Notes under the pieces: generated by a model | Database searches by the model: none | What the model was told of the DNA's origin: nothing | Seen by the model: only the letters and a program-made list of their open reading frames with translations | NCBI GenBank assembly: GCA_015487835.1 | Contig: WFOY01000233.1 | Span: 1 to 11,218, forward strand | Source: Aquificaceae bacterium | GTDB lineage: Bacteria; Aquificota; Aquificia; Aquificales; Aquificaceae | Length of the DNA stretch: 11,218 nucleotides | Direction of reading: 5' to 3' | Program-made: the position numbers and the translations under genes | In this document: positions 1 through 7,490 of the stretch, in pieces | Numbering within the stretch: position 1 is the first letter of the stretch | How the letters are laid out: each line of letters begins with the position of its first letter

Positions 1-2695
1 CCCTTGAGATGAAGTCCTGTATGCCTCTGAACCTGCCCCTCTTTCTTGCGGAAACTATGGCCTGGGCGGCCTCCTCCCCAACGCCCTTTACCCTGCCTAT
101 ACCGAACCTTATCCTTCTCGGTCCCTCTATCTTGAAGCCCACGTCGCTCTCGTTCACGTCAGGTGGGAGTATCTCAAAGCCCATAATCCTCGCGTCCTTT
201 ATCAGGCTTATGAACTTGGCGTCGTTCTTTTCGGTGGTGAGCTTGACAGCGAAGAACTCCTCCGGGTGGTGGGCCTTCATGTAGGCGGTCCAGTAGGATA
301 TGTAGCCGTAGGCTACCGAGTGGGACTTGTTGAAGGAGTAACTTGCGAACTTCTCTATGTCCTCCCAAAGCTTCCTTATCTTGTCTTCCGGGTATCCCCT
401 CTCGACCGCTCCTTTTATGAACTTCTCCCTCATCTGCTCCATTAGGTCCCTCTTCTTCTTACCTATGGCCTTTCTCAGGGTGTCCGCCTCTCCAGGGGTA
501 AAGCCTGCCAAGATCTGGGACATCCTCATCACCTGCTCCTGGTAAACGATCACGCCGTAGGTCTCTTTGAGGACCTCCTCAAGCTCGGGGAATGGATACT
601 CTACGGGTTCCCTCCCGTGCTTTCTGTTTATATACCTGTCTACGAGTCCGCTCTTTAGGGGTCCCGGTCTGTAGAGAGCGAGAACCGCCACTATGTCGTC
701 GAAGGAGTCGGGTTTTAGCCTCCTCAGAAGCTCCTTCATGCCCCTGCTCTCGAGCTGGAAGACGCCGGTGGTGTTCCCCTCCTGGAGGAGTTCGTAAACT
801 TTCGGGTCGTCGAGGGAGAGGGAGAGGAAGTCCACATCTTCGCCTTTCCTTTCCTTCACAAGATCCCTCATCATCTTAAGCTCGGTGAGGGTCTTGAGTC
901 CAAGAAAGTCCATCTTGAGGAGTCCCATCTCCTCGAGCTTGGTCATGTCGTACTGGGTGGCGACAGATCCGTCCCTGTCGTAGTAGAGGGGGATAAGATC
1001 CTCTAAGGGCTTGGGGGCTATGACTATGCCTGCGGCGTGGAGGGAGGTGTGTCTGGTGAGGCCTTCGAGCTTTAAGGCTATCTTCACTATCCTGTCTATC
1101 TCTGGGTTCTCCCTGCAGATCTTCCTGAACTTGGTCACGTTGTCCTCTATGTCACCCCTATGGGCACCGTAGCGTTCTTTGAGGACCTCCATAGGCGTTG
1201 AGTACATCTCCTCGAGGGATAGCCAGGTCCCTTGGATGTCTCCCTGGGGTATTAGCTTGGCTATCTGGTCCGCGGTGGAGTAAGGGATACCCATTGCTCG
1301 GGCCACGTCCCTCAAGGTCTGCTTCGCCTTCATCACGTTGTAGGTAATTATCTGGGCGACGTTCTCCTTTCCGTATTTCTCTTTCACATACTCTATGACC
1401 CTGTCCCTGTTCTCTTGACAGAAGTCCACGTCTATGTCAGGCATGGAGACCCTCTCGGGGTTTAGGAACCTCTCAAACAAAAGCCCGTGCCTTATGGGGT
1501 CCACGTCCGTTATCCCGAGGGCGTAGGCGACGAGAGATCCTGCTGCCGAACCTCTCCCCGGACCAACGGGTATGTTCCTCCTCTTCGCCCAGTTTATGAA
1601 GTCCTGAACCACGAGAAAGTACCCGGCAAAGCCCATCCTGCTTATCACGTCAAGCTCGTACTCGATCCTGTCCCAGTACTCCTTAGTGTCCTTAGCCTGT
1701 CCTCTCTCTATCCTCTGCCTGAGACCTTTGATCGCAAGGTCCCTCAGGTGCTGTTCTAAGGTCGTGTCCTTGGGGACCTCGTAGTGGGGTAAGAGGTAGG
1801 AGGTGTTCTCGAAGATCTCGAAGGAGTCGGCTGTCTTCTCGGCTACCTCTAAGGTGTTAAGAAGTGCCTCCTCCCAACCGTCGAACTTGCCCTCGAACTT
1901 CCTCCATACCTCCTCAGCAGAGGCGAAGTGAAGGCCCTCGTTGTAGCACTTCACTGAACCTGCCCTTATCTCTTGGAGGGTCTTCTTCATCTGGATGGCC
2001 ATGAGGACCGTGTGGGCCTCCCTGTCCTCGGGCATCAGGTAATGGGAGTCGTTGGTGGCTATCAGCTTGACGCCGTACTTTTTCGCTATTTTTATGAGGT
2101 TCCTGTTTGCGGTCTCCTGATCGGGAAGGTCGTTAGCCTGGAGTTCGAGGTAAAGATCCTCCCCGAACACGTCCTTTAGCTTCTTCACCCAGGCTTCCGC
2201 CTTCCCGGTTTCGTTGATCGAGGCGTAGTAGGTGGGTATGCCCTTCAGGCAGGCGGTCAGGGCTATGAGACCCTCCCCATACCTCTCGAGGAGGTCGTAG
2301 TCTATCCTGGGCTTGTAGTAGAAACCCTCCTTGTAGGCGAGGGTGGAGATCTTCATGAGGTTCCTAAGGCCTCTCTCGTCCTTTGCTATAAGTATCAGGT
2401 GGTGGTTGTACCTGTCTGTTATGTTGTCCTCGGTACCCTTCGACCCCCTGTCGAACCTGGACCCGGTGGTGAAGTAGGCCTCCATGCCGATTATGGGCTT
2501 TACACCCGCGGACTTCATAGCCCTGTAGAAGTGAAGGGACCCGAAGAGGTTGCCGTGGTCCGAAACACCGACAGCTTTGAAGCCGAGCTCCTTTGACCTC
2601 CTCGCCAGGTCCTCCACCTTGATGGCACCGTCGAGTAGAGAGTACTGAGTGTGTAGGTGGAGGTGGACGAACTCCCTCTTTGTCCCCCTGCTCAT
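1..2695 (-). CDS. dnaE: DNA polymerase III alpha subunit, partial (C-terminus beyond the left edge)
   Basis: Catalytic subunit of the replicative DNA polymerase. The reading frame runs unbroken for 898 residues to the left edge; the family is usually about 1,160 residues, so roughly the last quarter (beta-binding/OB/tail region) is missing. The N-terminal PHP domain keeps its putative metal ligands: HLHLHTQYS at 11-19, SDHG at 45-48 and TNDSHY at 214-219. The polymerase core shows the catalytic acids in PDIDVDF (D422 and D424, matching E. coli D401/D403) and D596 in KMDFLGL (matching D555). GPGRGSAAGS and YRPGPL motifs are also present. The start is the ATG at 2695, preceded closely by AAGGA. 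It is the last visible gene of the minus-strand cluster, 95 bases after the CorC-like gene. Identity is secure. It is the DnaE type rather than PolC, since no exonuclease domain is inserted within the PHP region. Confidence 0.97.
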   Translation of the reverse strand, partial: MSRGTKREFVHLHLHTQYSLLDGAIKVEDLARRSKELGFKAVGVSDHGNLFGSLHFYRAMKSAGVKPIIGMEAYFTTGSRFDRGSKGTEDNITDRYNHHLILIAKDERGLRNLMKISTLAYKEGFYYKPRIDYDLLERYGEGLIALTACLKGIPTYYASINETGKAEAWVKKLKDVFGEDLYLELQANDLPDQETANRNLIKIAKKYGVKLIATNDSHYLMPEDREAHTVLMAIQMKKTLQEIRAGSVKCYNEGLHFASAEEVWRKFEGKFDGWEEALLNTLEVAEKTADSFEIFENTSYLLPHYEVPKDTTLEQHLRDLAIKGLRQRIERGQAKDTKEYWDRIEYELDVISRMGFAGYFLVVQDFINWAKRRNIPVGPGRGSAAGSLVAYALGITDVDPIRHGLLFERFLNPERVSMPDIDVDFCQENRDRVIEYVKEKYGKENVAQIITYNVMKAKQTLRDVARAMGIPYSTADQIAKLIPQGDIQGTWLSLEEMYSTPMEVLKERYGAHRGDIEDNVTKFRKICRENPEIDRIVKIALKLEGLTRHTSLHAAGIVIAPKPLEDLIPLYYDRDGSVATQYDMTKLEEMGLLKMDFLGLKTLTELKMMRDLVKERKGEDVDFLSLSLDDPKVYELLQEGNTTGVFQLESRGMKELLRRLKPDSFDDIVAVLALYRPGPLKSGLVDRYINRKHGREPVEYPFPELEEVLKETYGVIVYQEQVMRMSQILAGFTPGEADTLRKAIGKKKRDLMEQMREKFIKGAVERGYPEDKIRKLWEDIEKFASYSFNKSHSVAYGYISYWTAYMKAHHPEEFFAVKLTTEKNDAKFISLIKDARIMGFEILPPDVNESDVGFKIEGPRRIRFGIGRVKGVGEEAAQAIVSARKRGRFRGIQDFISR

Positions 2696-2733
2696 TTTTC
2701 CTTAATGGTATGTCCAGTTTACCCAGCTGGTAG

Positions 2734-2758
2734 GTCGAAAGATCTATAGATCTCCGAC
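2734..2758. repeat. Inverted repeat with a perfect 14-bp palindrome upstream of dnaE
   Basis: AGATCTATAGATCT at 2740-2753 is a perfect palindrome. It is flanked by GTCG (2734-2737) and CGAC (2755-2758), which extend the symmetry with a one-base asymmetry. It lies 45-58 bases upstream of the dnaE start, in the only substantial gap of the minus-strand cluster, so an operator or a structured leader for dnaE is possible. No clear -35/-10 pair for dnaE was found around it. Confidence 0.6.
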
Positions 2759-2781
2759 ACTTAACTCTTAAGATCTAAGTG
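2758..2781 (-). repeat. Short hairpin-forming inverted repeat after the CorC-like gene
   Basis: CACTTA (2758-2763) and TAAGTG (2776-2781) form a 6-bp stem around a 12-base loop that itself contains AGATC and CTTAAG. It starts about ten bases after the stop codon of the upstream minus-strand gene. No T tract follows on the minus strand, so it is not a convincing rho-independent terminator. It could be an RNA 3' structure or part of a regulatory region shared with the adjacent palindrome. Confidence 0.4.
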
Positions 2782-2790
2782 CATGGTGTT

Positions 2791-4062
2791 TTAGGCTTTT
2801 TCTTCTGAGGGTTTCACCACCTTAACTATGACCTCCTTGACCCTGTTCTTATCTACCTCACCCACTATGAACTTGAGGTTGTCGTACTCAAACTCGTCTC
2901 CCTTCTCGGGCACCTTCTCCAGGTTGGCCATTACGAAACCGCTGACCGTATCGTAGTCGTACTCCTCGGGAAGATCGAACCCGAGCGCCTCGGCGAGATC
3001 CTCTATGTTCGTGGACCCGTCCACCCTGTACATGTCTGCGGATATCTTCTCTATATCGCTCTCCTCCTCCCACTCCTCGGGAACCTCACCCACCAGCCAC
3101 CTCAGCACATCGTACATGGTCACGAGCCCGGAAACTGCCCCGTGCTCGTCCACCACAACAGCTATCTGGGTTCTGGCCTTTCTCAGCTCCTGGATCAAGC
3201 TCCCCACGGTCATGACCTCAGGGACTATGAGCACATCCCTCCTGAACTCGCTGAGCTTCCTATCCCTGTTCTTGGGAACGGGCAGGAGGTCTTTGACGTG
3301 AACTATCCCGGTAACGTCGTCCAGTTTGTCCCTGTACACGGGTATCCTGCTGTGTCCCTGCTTCATTATGTCCTCTATCACGTCTCCTACCTTGGACTCC
3401 TCGGGGAGGGCGAAGACGTCTGGCCTCGGGGTCATTATCTCTCTCACCAGGACCCCGTCCATCTCGAAGACCTTCTCTATCATCTCCTTCTCCTCGGGCG
3501 AGAACTCCCCCGACTCTATGCCCATCTCTAAGATGCCGAGGAGCTTCTCCTCGGAGAGCTCAAATACCTCCTCCTGCCTGCTCTCCACACCAAGCTTCAC
3601 CAGGAGCCTCCTGACCGGAAGCAGCAGAAACACCCTGACGGGGGTTATAAGTATGTGAAAGACGTAGAAGATAGGTGTGTAAAAGACCACCAGCCTGTCG
3701 GCAACCGGGAGGACCACGTTCTTAGGTATGGTCTCCCCGAAGATGAATATCAGGAAGGACATCAGAACCGCCGAGATCAGGGCACCCGCCTTGCCAAGCT
3801 CGTCGGTAAATACTTTTGCCCCGTAGGAGGATATGAGGACGTTCACGATCTCGTTACCTATGAGGATCGATATGAGGACCTCCTTGGGTTTAGAGAGCAG
3901 TGAGGAGATCAGCCTGAAGACTTTAGACTTGGAGTACCTTATGAGGAGGGGTCTGCTCACGCTGAAGAAGACCACCTCCGAGGAGGCGAAGAAGCCCGAG
4001 GCCATAAGGAGAAACACGAAGACAAGAACGTCAGTATAGATTGCAGTAGACGACCCTTCCAT
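2791..4062 (-). CDS. CNNM/DUF21 and CBS-domain membrane protein (CorC/HlyC family)
   Basis: Inner-membrane protein of the CNNM (DUF21) family, whose characterised members export or regulate Mg2+ or other divalent cations; the ion here cannot be read from sequence. Hydrophobic segments at about 10-30, 58-80, 90-115 and 120-150 form the DUF21 domain, which includes the typical FGETIPK motif near 108-114. A pair of CBS domains follows (about 205-325, with VREIMTPR and SRIPVYRD), and then a C-terminal CorC_HlyC domain (about 338-418, with YDTVSGFV). At 423 residues it has the full domain set. The ATG at 4062 lies inside the end of the upstream ABC ATPase gene (32-base overlap), with AGGAGG about ten bases before it, so translational coupling is likely. 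Often annotated as a hemolysin, but nothing here supports haemolytic activity. Confidence 0.9.
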   Translation of the reverse strand: MEGSSTAIYTDVLVFVFLLMASGFFASSEVVFFSVSRPLLIRYSKSKVFRLISSLLSKPKEVLISILIGNEIVNVLISSYGAKVFTDELGKAGALISAVLMSFLIFIFGETIPKNVVLPVADRLVVFYTPIFYVFHILITPVRVFLLLPVRRLLVKLGVESRQEEVFELSEEKLLGILEMGIESGEFSPEEKEMIEKVFEMDGVLVREIMTPRPDVFALPEESKVGDVIEDIMKQGHSRIPVYRDKLDDVTGIVHVKDLLPVPKNRDRKLSEFRRDVLIVPEVMTVGSLIQELRKARTQIAVVVDEHGAVSGLVTMYDVLRWLVGEVPEEWEEESDIEKISADMYRVDGSTNIEDLAEALGFDLPEEYDYDTVSGFVMANLEKVPEKGDEFEYDNLKFIVGEVDKNRVKEVIVKVVKPSEEKA

Positions 4063-4948
4063 CTAACTCAGCCCTCCTGACCTCCGAGGAGCACTCCTCC
4101 ATGTAATCGGGACACCTTGGGGCGAAAGGGCACCCTTCCCTGGGCACCTCGTACTCGATCTCCTGAAAGTCCGCAGGTTTCCTCTCCCTCGGGTGTCTGA
4201 CCGGAACGTTCGAGAGGAGAAACCTGGTGTAAGGGTGGAGGGGTTTTCTGAGGATCTCGTCCTTCTCACCTACCTCCATGATCCGCCCCCCGTAGATGAC
4301 CACCACCCTGTCAGCTATCTTGTCTATCACCCTTATGTCGTGGGTTATGAATATGAAGGCTATACCCTCCTCCTTCAGGGACCTGAAGAGCTTGAGGACC
4401 TCGTGCTGGACGGAGACATCTAAGGAGGCTGTGGGCTCGTCCGCAACTATGATCCTGGGCCTCAGGACTATGGCCCTGGCTATGGCCACCCTCTGCCTCT
4501 GGCCGCCCGACAGGTCGTCGGGTTTCCTCTCCATGAGGCTGGGGTCCAAGGCTACCCTCTCCAAGGCCTCCCTCACCTTTTTGGACCTATCCCTCTCCCC
4601 GTGGACCAGGAGGGGCTCCTCCACTATCTCCTTTACCCTCATGCGTGGGTTCAGGGAGTTTCTGGGATCCTGGAAAACGACCGAGACCTCTCTCGTGTAC
4701 TCCTTCCCGAGGCTGAAGATGTCCTTACCCTCAAATAGAACGCTGCCTGAGGTGGGCCTCTCTAACCTTAGGATCACCTTCCCCAGCGTGGTCTTCCCAG
4801 AACCCGACTCCCCCACGACACCGAGAACCTCACCCCTCCTTAGGCTCAGGGTAACACCTTTGAGGGCGTAAAAGGGTTCCCTCCTGAAGAGTCCCTTCCT
4901 GATCCTGTAGACCTTTGTAAGATCCTTCACCTGGAGGATCGTATCCAT
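4031..4948 (-). CDS. ABC transporter ATP-binding protein, OppF/DppF (peptide/nickel) type
   Basis: ATPase subunit of an oligopeptide/dipeptide/nickel-type importer, acting on the cytoplasmic face of the inner membrane. All nucleotide-binding motifs are intact: Walker A GESGSGKTT (46-54), Q-loop Q93, signature LSGGQ (146-150), Walker B IIVADE (166-171) and switch H203. The FQDPRNSLNPR stretch after the Q-loop is typical of the Opp/Dpp group. The C-terminus carries the oligo_HPY extension (HPYTRFLL near 239) and four cysteines spaced as C-x5-C-x6-C-x15-C from about 274 to the end. At 305 residues it has the usual length. Its ATG overlaps the hemN stop as TAATG, and no Shine-Dalgarno sequence is visible, so reinitiation is likely. 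No permease, binding protein or second ATPase lies in the window. Family is secure; substrate unknown. Confidence 0.9.
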   Translation of the reverse strand: MDTILQVKDLTKVYRIRKGLFRREPFYALKGVTLSLRRGEVLGVVGESGSGKTTLGKVILRLERPTSGSVLFEGKDIFSLGKEYTREVSVVFQDPRNSLNPRMRVKEIVEEPLLVHGERDRSKKVREALERVALDPSLMERKPDDLSGGQRQRVAIARAIVLRPRIIVADEPTASLDVSVQHEVLKLFRSLKEEGIAFIFITHDIRVIDKIADRVVVIYGGRIMEVGEKDEILRKPLHPYTRFLLSNVPVRHPRERKPADFQEIEYEVPREGCPFAPRCPDYMEECSSEVRRAELDGRVVYCNLY

Positions 4949-6318
4949 TATATGGTTCTCGAGAACTTAAGATCTTTTTTGTTCTTAAGATAGGCGTCGA
5001 ACACCATAGCTACGTTTCTTATCAGGAGCCTCCCCACGGGCAGGATCCTGATCCGCCTGTCCCTCACCTCTATTAGCCCGTCCTCTTCCAGATCCTTCAG
5101 GTTTTCGAGTTCCTCCTGGAAGTAGTCCTCAAACCTTATCCCGAACATCTTGTCTATCTTCTCGAAGCTCACGCCCAGGTTACACATTATGTCCATTATG
5201 ACCTCTCTCCTTATCATGTCGTCCTCGTTCAGTATAACGCCCCTGAAGGTTGCGAGATCGCCTGAGTCTATGGCGTCGTTGTACTCTCTCAGAGTCTTGT
5301 AGTTCTGGAAGTAGGAGTCGTAGAGCATACCTATGGAGGTGGCACCTACGCCTATGAGCTCCACACCCTTCTTGGTAGTGTAACCCTGAAAGTTCCTCCA
5401 GAGATCCCCATTCCTCTGGGCAACCGCCAGCTCGTCCTCGGGCTTTGCGAAGTGGTCCATACCTATGTAAACGTAGCCGGCGTTCTGGAACTCCTCCACC
5501 ACCATCTCGAGGATCGATAGCTTCTCCTCAGGAGGTGGCAGGGTCTTGGGGTCTATGTGCTTCTGGATCGGCTTCACCCAAGGAACGTAGGCGAAGCTGT
5601 AGACCGCTATCCTGTCTGGGGAGAGTTCTATTACCTTCTCCACCGTTTTCCTGAAGCTCTCCACCGTCTGGTAGGGAAGGCCGTATATGAGGTCTATGTT
5701 TATGCTCTCGAAACCAAGGTCTCTCAGCTTCCCCATTATGTCCACCATGAGGGAGTAAGGCTGGATCCTGTTCACAGCCCTCTGGACCTTCTCGTCCAGA
5801 TCCTGGAGGCCCATGCTTATCCTGTTGAAGCCCGCCTCCTTTATCGCCTCCAGCTGTTCGTCGGTTGCGTACCTCGGATCTATCTCTATGGAGACCTCGG
5901 CGTCCTCTCCGAAGCGGAACCTCCTCCTTATCTCGTCCATGAACTCCCTTATCTGGTCCGCATCTAAGTAATTGGGTGTCCCCCCGCCCCAGTGGAGCTG
6001 GATCACCTCCCTCTCCCTGTCTATTAACTCCGATAGCATGTCCATCTCCCTGTAGACCCTTTGAAGGTAGGGGACCTCTATACCCTTCCTATGGGAGATT
6101 ATGATGTTGCAACCGCAGTAGTAACACCCGCTCTCGCAGAAGGGTATGTGGAAGTAAAGGGAGAGGGGCGTCCTTCTTGAGTTGCTCTCCACGAGCTTTC
6201 TCCTGTAATCCTGGACGGTCACCCTCTCGGTGAACTCGGTGGCTGGTGGGTAGCTGGTGTACCTGGGTCCTGGCCTGTCATACTTCTTTACAAGATCCCT
6301 GTCGAAGACCGTTCTCAT
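4948..6318 (-). CDS. hemN: Oxygen-independent coproporphyrinogen III dehydrogenase
   Basis: Cytoplasmic radical-SAM enzyme that decarboxylates coproporphyrinogen III to protoporphyrinogen IX in haem biosynthesis without oxygen. The cluster motif is [11 protein letters not shown] with C61, C65, C68 and C70, nearly the same numbering as E. coli HemN (62, 66, 69, 71). The final cysteine of the GCN triplet marks true HemN rather than the HemW haem chaperone. GGGTP at 111-115 is the SAM-binding motif, and RYTSYP near 19-24 is the family's N-terminal signature. At 456 residues it is full length, with a C-terminal HemN domain (about 360-440). It starts 19 bases after the M50 stop. There is no well-placed Shine-Dalgarno (GAAGGGG is about 15 bases away), but a TATATT box lies seven bases before the ATG, so it may have its own promoter. 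It implies haem synthesis under low oxygen. Confidence 0.96.
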   Translation of the reverse strand: MRTVFDRDLVKKYDRPGPRYTSYPPATEFTERVTVQDYRRKLVESNSRRTPLSLYFHIPFCESGCYYCGCNIIISHRKGIEVPYLQRVYREMDMLSELIDREREVIQLHWGGGTPNYLDADQIREFMDEIRRRFRFGEDAEVSIEIDPRYATDEQLEAIKEAGFNRISMGLQDLDEKVQRAVNRIQPYSLMVDIMGKLRDLGFESINIDLIYGLPYQTVESFRKTVEKVIELSPDRIAVYSFAYVPWVKPIQKHIDPKTLPPPEEKLSILEMVVEEFQNAGYVYIGMDHFAKPEDELAVAQRNGDLWRNFQGYTTKKGVELIGVGATSIGMLYDSYFQNYKTLREYNDAIDSGDLATFRGVILNEDDMIRREVIMDIMCNLGVSFEKIDKMFGIRFEDYFQEELENLKDLEEDGLIEVRDRRIRILPVGRLLIRNVAMVFDAYLKNKKDLKFSRTI

Positions 6319-6325
6319 AGCTATA

Positions 6326-6331
6326 AATATA
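6326..6331 (-). promoter_or_regulatory. Possible -10 element immediately before hemN
   Basis: On the minus strand TATATT ends seven bases before the hemN ATG, so a transcript would begin at or within a base or two of the start codon. The spacing repeats that at the two divergent pairs in this window. No convincing -35 is visible, and AT-rich intergenic sequence alone could produce this. Confidence 0.3.
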
Positions 6332-6337
6332 CCCCTT

Positions 6338-6991
6338 CTACACCCCTCCGAGTATGAGCTGGTAGAGGAACTTGAGGGGTGGGTATATGATCCTTCCCAG
6401 GATCCCCGTGAAGAGGAGCACCGTTATAACGAAGAAGCCGTATATCTCGTATCTGTAAAAGATCTCCCAGTAGCGGAAGGACAGAAAGCTCATCAGGGCC
6501 CTGCTCCCATCGAGGGGAGGTATGGGGATCATGTTGAATATGGCAAGTATGAGGTTTATGAGGACGGACTTCTGGGAGAAGATGAGCAGGGGAAGCACCA
6601 CCGACTTCACCAGGAAAGGATCGAGCACGTTTATCAAGCCCACGAGAGACCTGTAGAGGGCCCCGAAGAAGAAGGCGAGCATTATGTTCATGGAAACACC
6701 CGCTATGGAGACCAAAAAGGTCCCCATCCTCAGATCCCTGAAGTTGTTGGGATTTATGGGAACGGGCTTTGCCCAGCCGAATATTATGGGAGACCCCAGT
6801 ATTATGAACATACCTGGGAGGATCAGGGTCCCGAAGGGGTCTATGTGGGGGACAGGGTTTAAGGTGAGCCTACCCGCCAGCTTGGCTGTCGGATCCCCCA
6901 TCCTGTAGGCTACCCACCCGTGGGCCACCTCGTGGAGTATGACCGCGAGCATGAGGGCTGGTATGGAGAGGAGGGCCTCGCTCAGGTTCAT
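6338..6991 (-). CDS. M50-family site-2-type membrane metalloprotease, compact
   Basis: Integral-membrane zinc protease of the small M50 group (SpoIVFB/YwhC-like, no PDZ domain), expected to cleave substrates within or next to the membrane. The zinc motif HEVAH is at 20-24 in the first hydrophobic segment. The second active-site region is [12 protein letters not shown] at 153-164, with D161 the likely third ligand; the position usually held by G in DGGR is S163. Further hydrophobic stretches lie at about 54-72, 92-112, 130-155 and 180-200. At 217 residues it fits the compact family. The ATG at 6991 is the first codon of the minus-strand cluster and lies 25 bases from the divergent rimP start, with a perfect TATAAT eight bases upstream and no Shine-Dalgarno. 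The substrate is unknown; the neighbouring genes give no clear hint. Confidence 0.9.
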   Translation of the reverse strand: MNLSEALLSIPALMLAVILHEVAHGWVAYRMGDPTAKLAGRLTLNPVPHIDPFGTLILPGMFIILGSPIIFGWAKPVPINPNNFRDLRMGTFLVSIAGVSMNIMLAFFFGALYRSLVGLINVLDPFLVKSVVLPLLIFSQKSVLINLILAIFNMIPIPPLDGSRALMSFLSFRYWEIFYRYEIYGFFVITVLLFTGILGRIIYPPLKFLYQLILGGV

Positions 6992-7016
6992 AACAGAGAA
7001 TTATAAAATAATAGTT
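6992..7016. promoter_or_regulatory. Compact bidirectional promoter between the M50 protease gene and rimP
   Basis: The 25-bp divergent gap is almost entirely A/T. On the minus strand TATAAT (7005-7000) is a perfect -10 box ending eight bases before the protease ATG. On the plus strand TATAAA (7002-7007) or TAAAAT (7004-7009) ends seven to nine bases before the rimP ATG. The boxes overlap, so the two directions would compete for polymerase. Transcripts would begin at or within a few bases of each ATG. The -35 regions would lie inside the opposing coding sequences and are weak by eye. Confidence 0.5.
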
Positions 7017-7490
7017 ATGAATATCGACACAAGGGAGATCTCAAAGAAGATAAAGGACCTCGTAGAGCCTGTGGTCCGAAACTTGGGGTACCGTCTCTTC
7101 GACGTGGAGTTCAAGCCAGAGAGGGGTTGGGTTCTGAGGGTGATAATAGACAAACAGGGAGGGGTCACAATTAAGGACTGTGAGGAGGTGAGCAGGAGGA
7201 TAGGTGCGATCCTCGATGTGGAGGACCTGATACCTTTCTCCTACATGCTTGAGATATCCTCGCCAGGGCTCACGAGGGAGCTCGAGAAGCCTGACCACTA
7301 TGAGTTCTTCAGGGGCAGATTGGTAAAGGTCTTCCTGAGGGAGCCCGTCTCGGGGAAGAGGGAGATCACGGGGTACGTGGAGGGTGTCTCGGAGGGTATA
7401 ATTACACTCAGGGAGAAGGAGAAGGGAGAGGAGATCCACATCCCGTTCTCCATCATTGCGAGGGGAAGGCTGGAGCCAGAGAGATGGTAA
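7017..7490 (+). CDS. rimP: Ribosome maturation factor RimP
   Basis: Cytoplasmic factor needed for maturation of the 30S ribosomal subunit. The 157-residue product has the two expected domains: an N-terminal alpha/beta domain (about 1-85) with the conserved LEISSPGL motif at 78-85, followed by TRELEKPDHYEFFRGR, and a C-terminal SH3-like barrel (about 90-157). The frame is open further upstream to 6939, but that extension lies inside the divergent protease gene and does not resemble the family. The ATG at 7017 gives the normal RimP N-terminus. There is no Shine-Dalgarno, and a TATAAA box sits just upstream, so the message may be leaderless. Its last codons overlap the nusA start (ATGGTAA). Confidence 0.95.
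   Translation: MNIDTREISKKIKDLVEPVVRNLGYRLFDVEFKPERGWVLRVIIDKQGGVTIKDCEEVSRRIGAILDVEDLIPFSYMLEISSPGLTRELEKPDHYEFFRGRLVKVFLREPVSGKREITGYVEGVSEGIITLREKEKGEEIHIPFSIIARGRLEPERW

Noticed and set aside
2791..4062. Annotation of the CBS-domain protein as a haemolysin
   Set aside because: The DUF21-CBS-CorC_HlyC layout marks the CNNM/CorC ion-transport-related family. The haemolysin label is a historical name, with no toxin-like feature here.
4296..4871. A 191-codon plus-strand open frame inside the ABC ATPase gene
   Set aside because: It is the antisense shadow of a gene with intact Walker and signature motifs. Its product has no recognisable domain and no separate promoter or ribosome-binding site.
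4948..6318. HemW (haem chaperone) instead of HemN
   Set aside because: The GCN triplet with its fourth cysteine, the RYTSYP N-terminal motif and the 456-residue length all fit HemN.
6257..6862. A 201-codon plus-strand open frame across the protease gene and hemN start
   Set aside because: It is antisense to the M50 protease (HEVAH and PPLDG motifs) and has a low-complexity, tyrosine/glutamate-rich product typical of shadow frames.
6939..7016. An upstream in-frame extension of rimP by 26 codons
   Set aside because: It lies within the start of the divergent protease gene and does not resemble RimP. The ATG at 7017 gives the normal family N-terminus.
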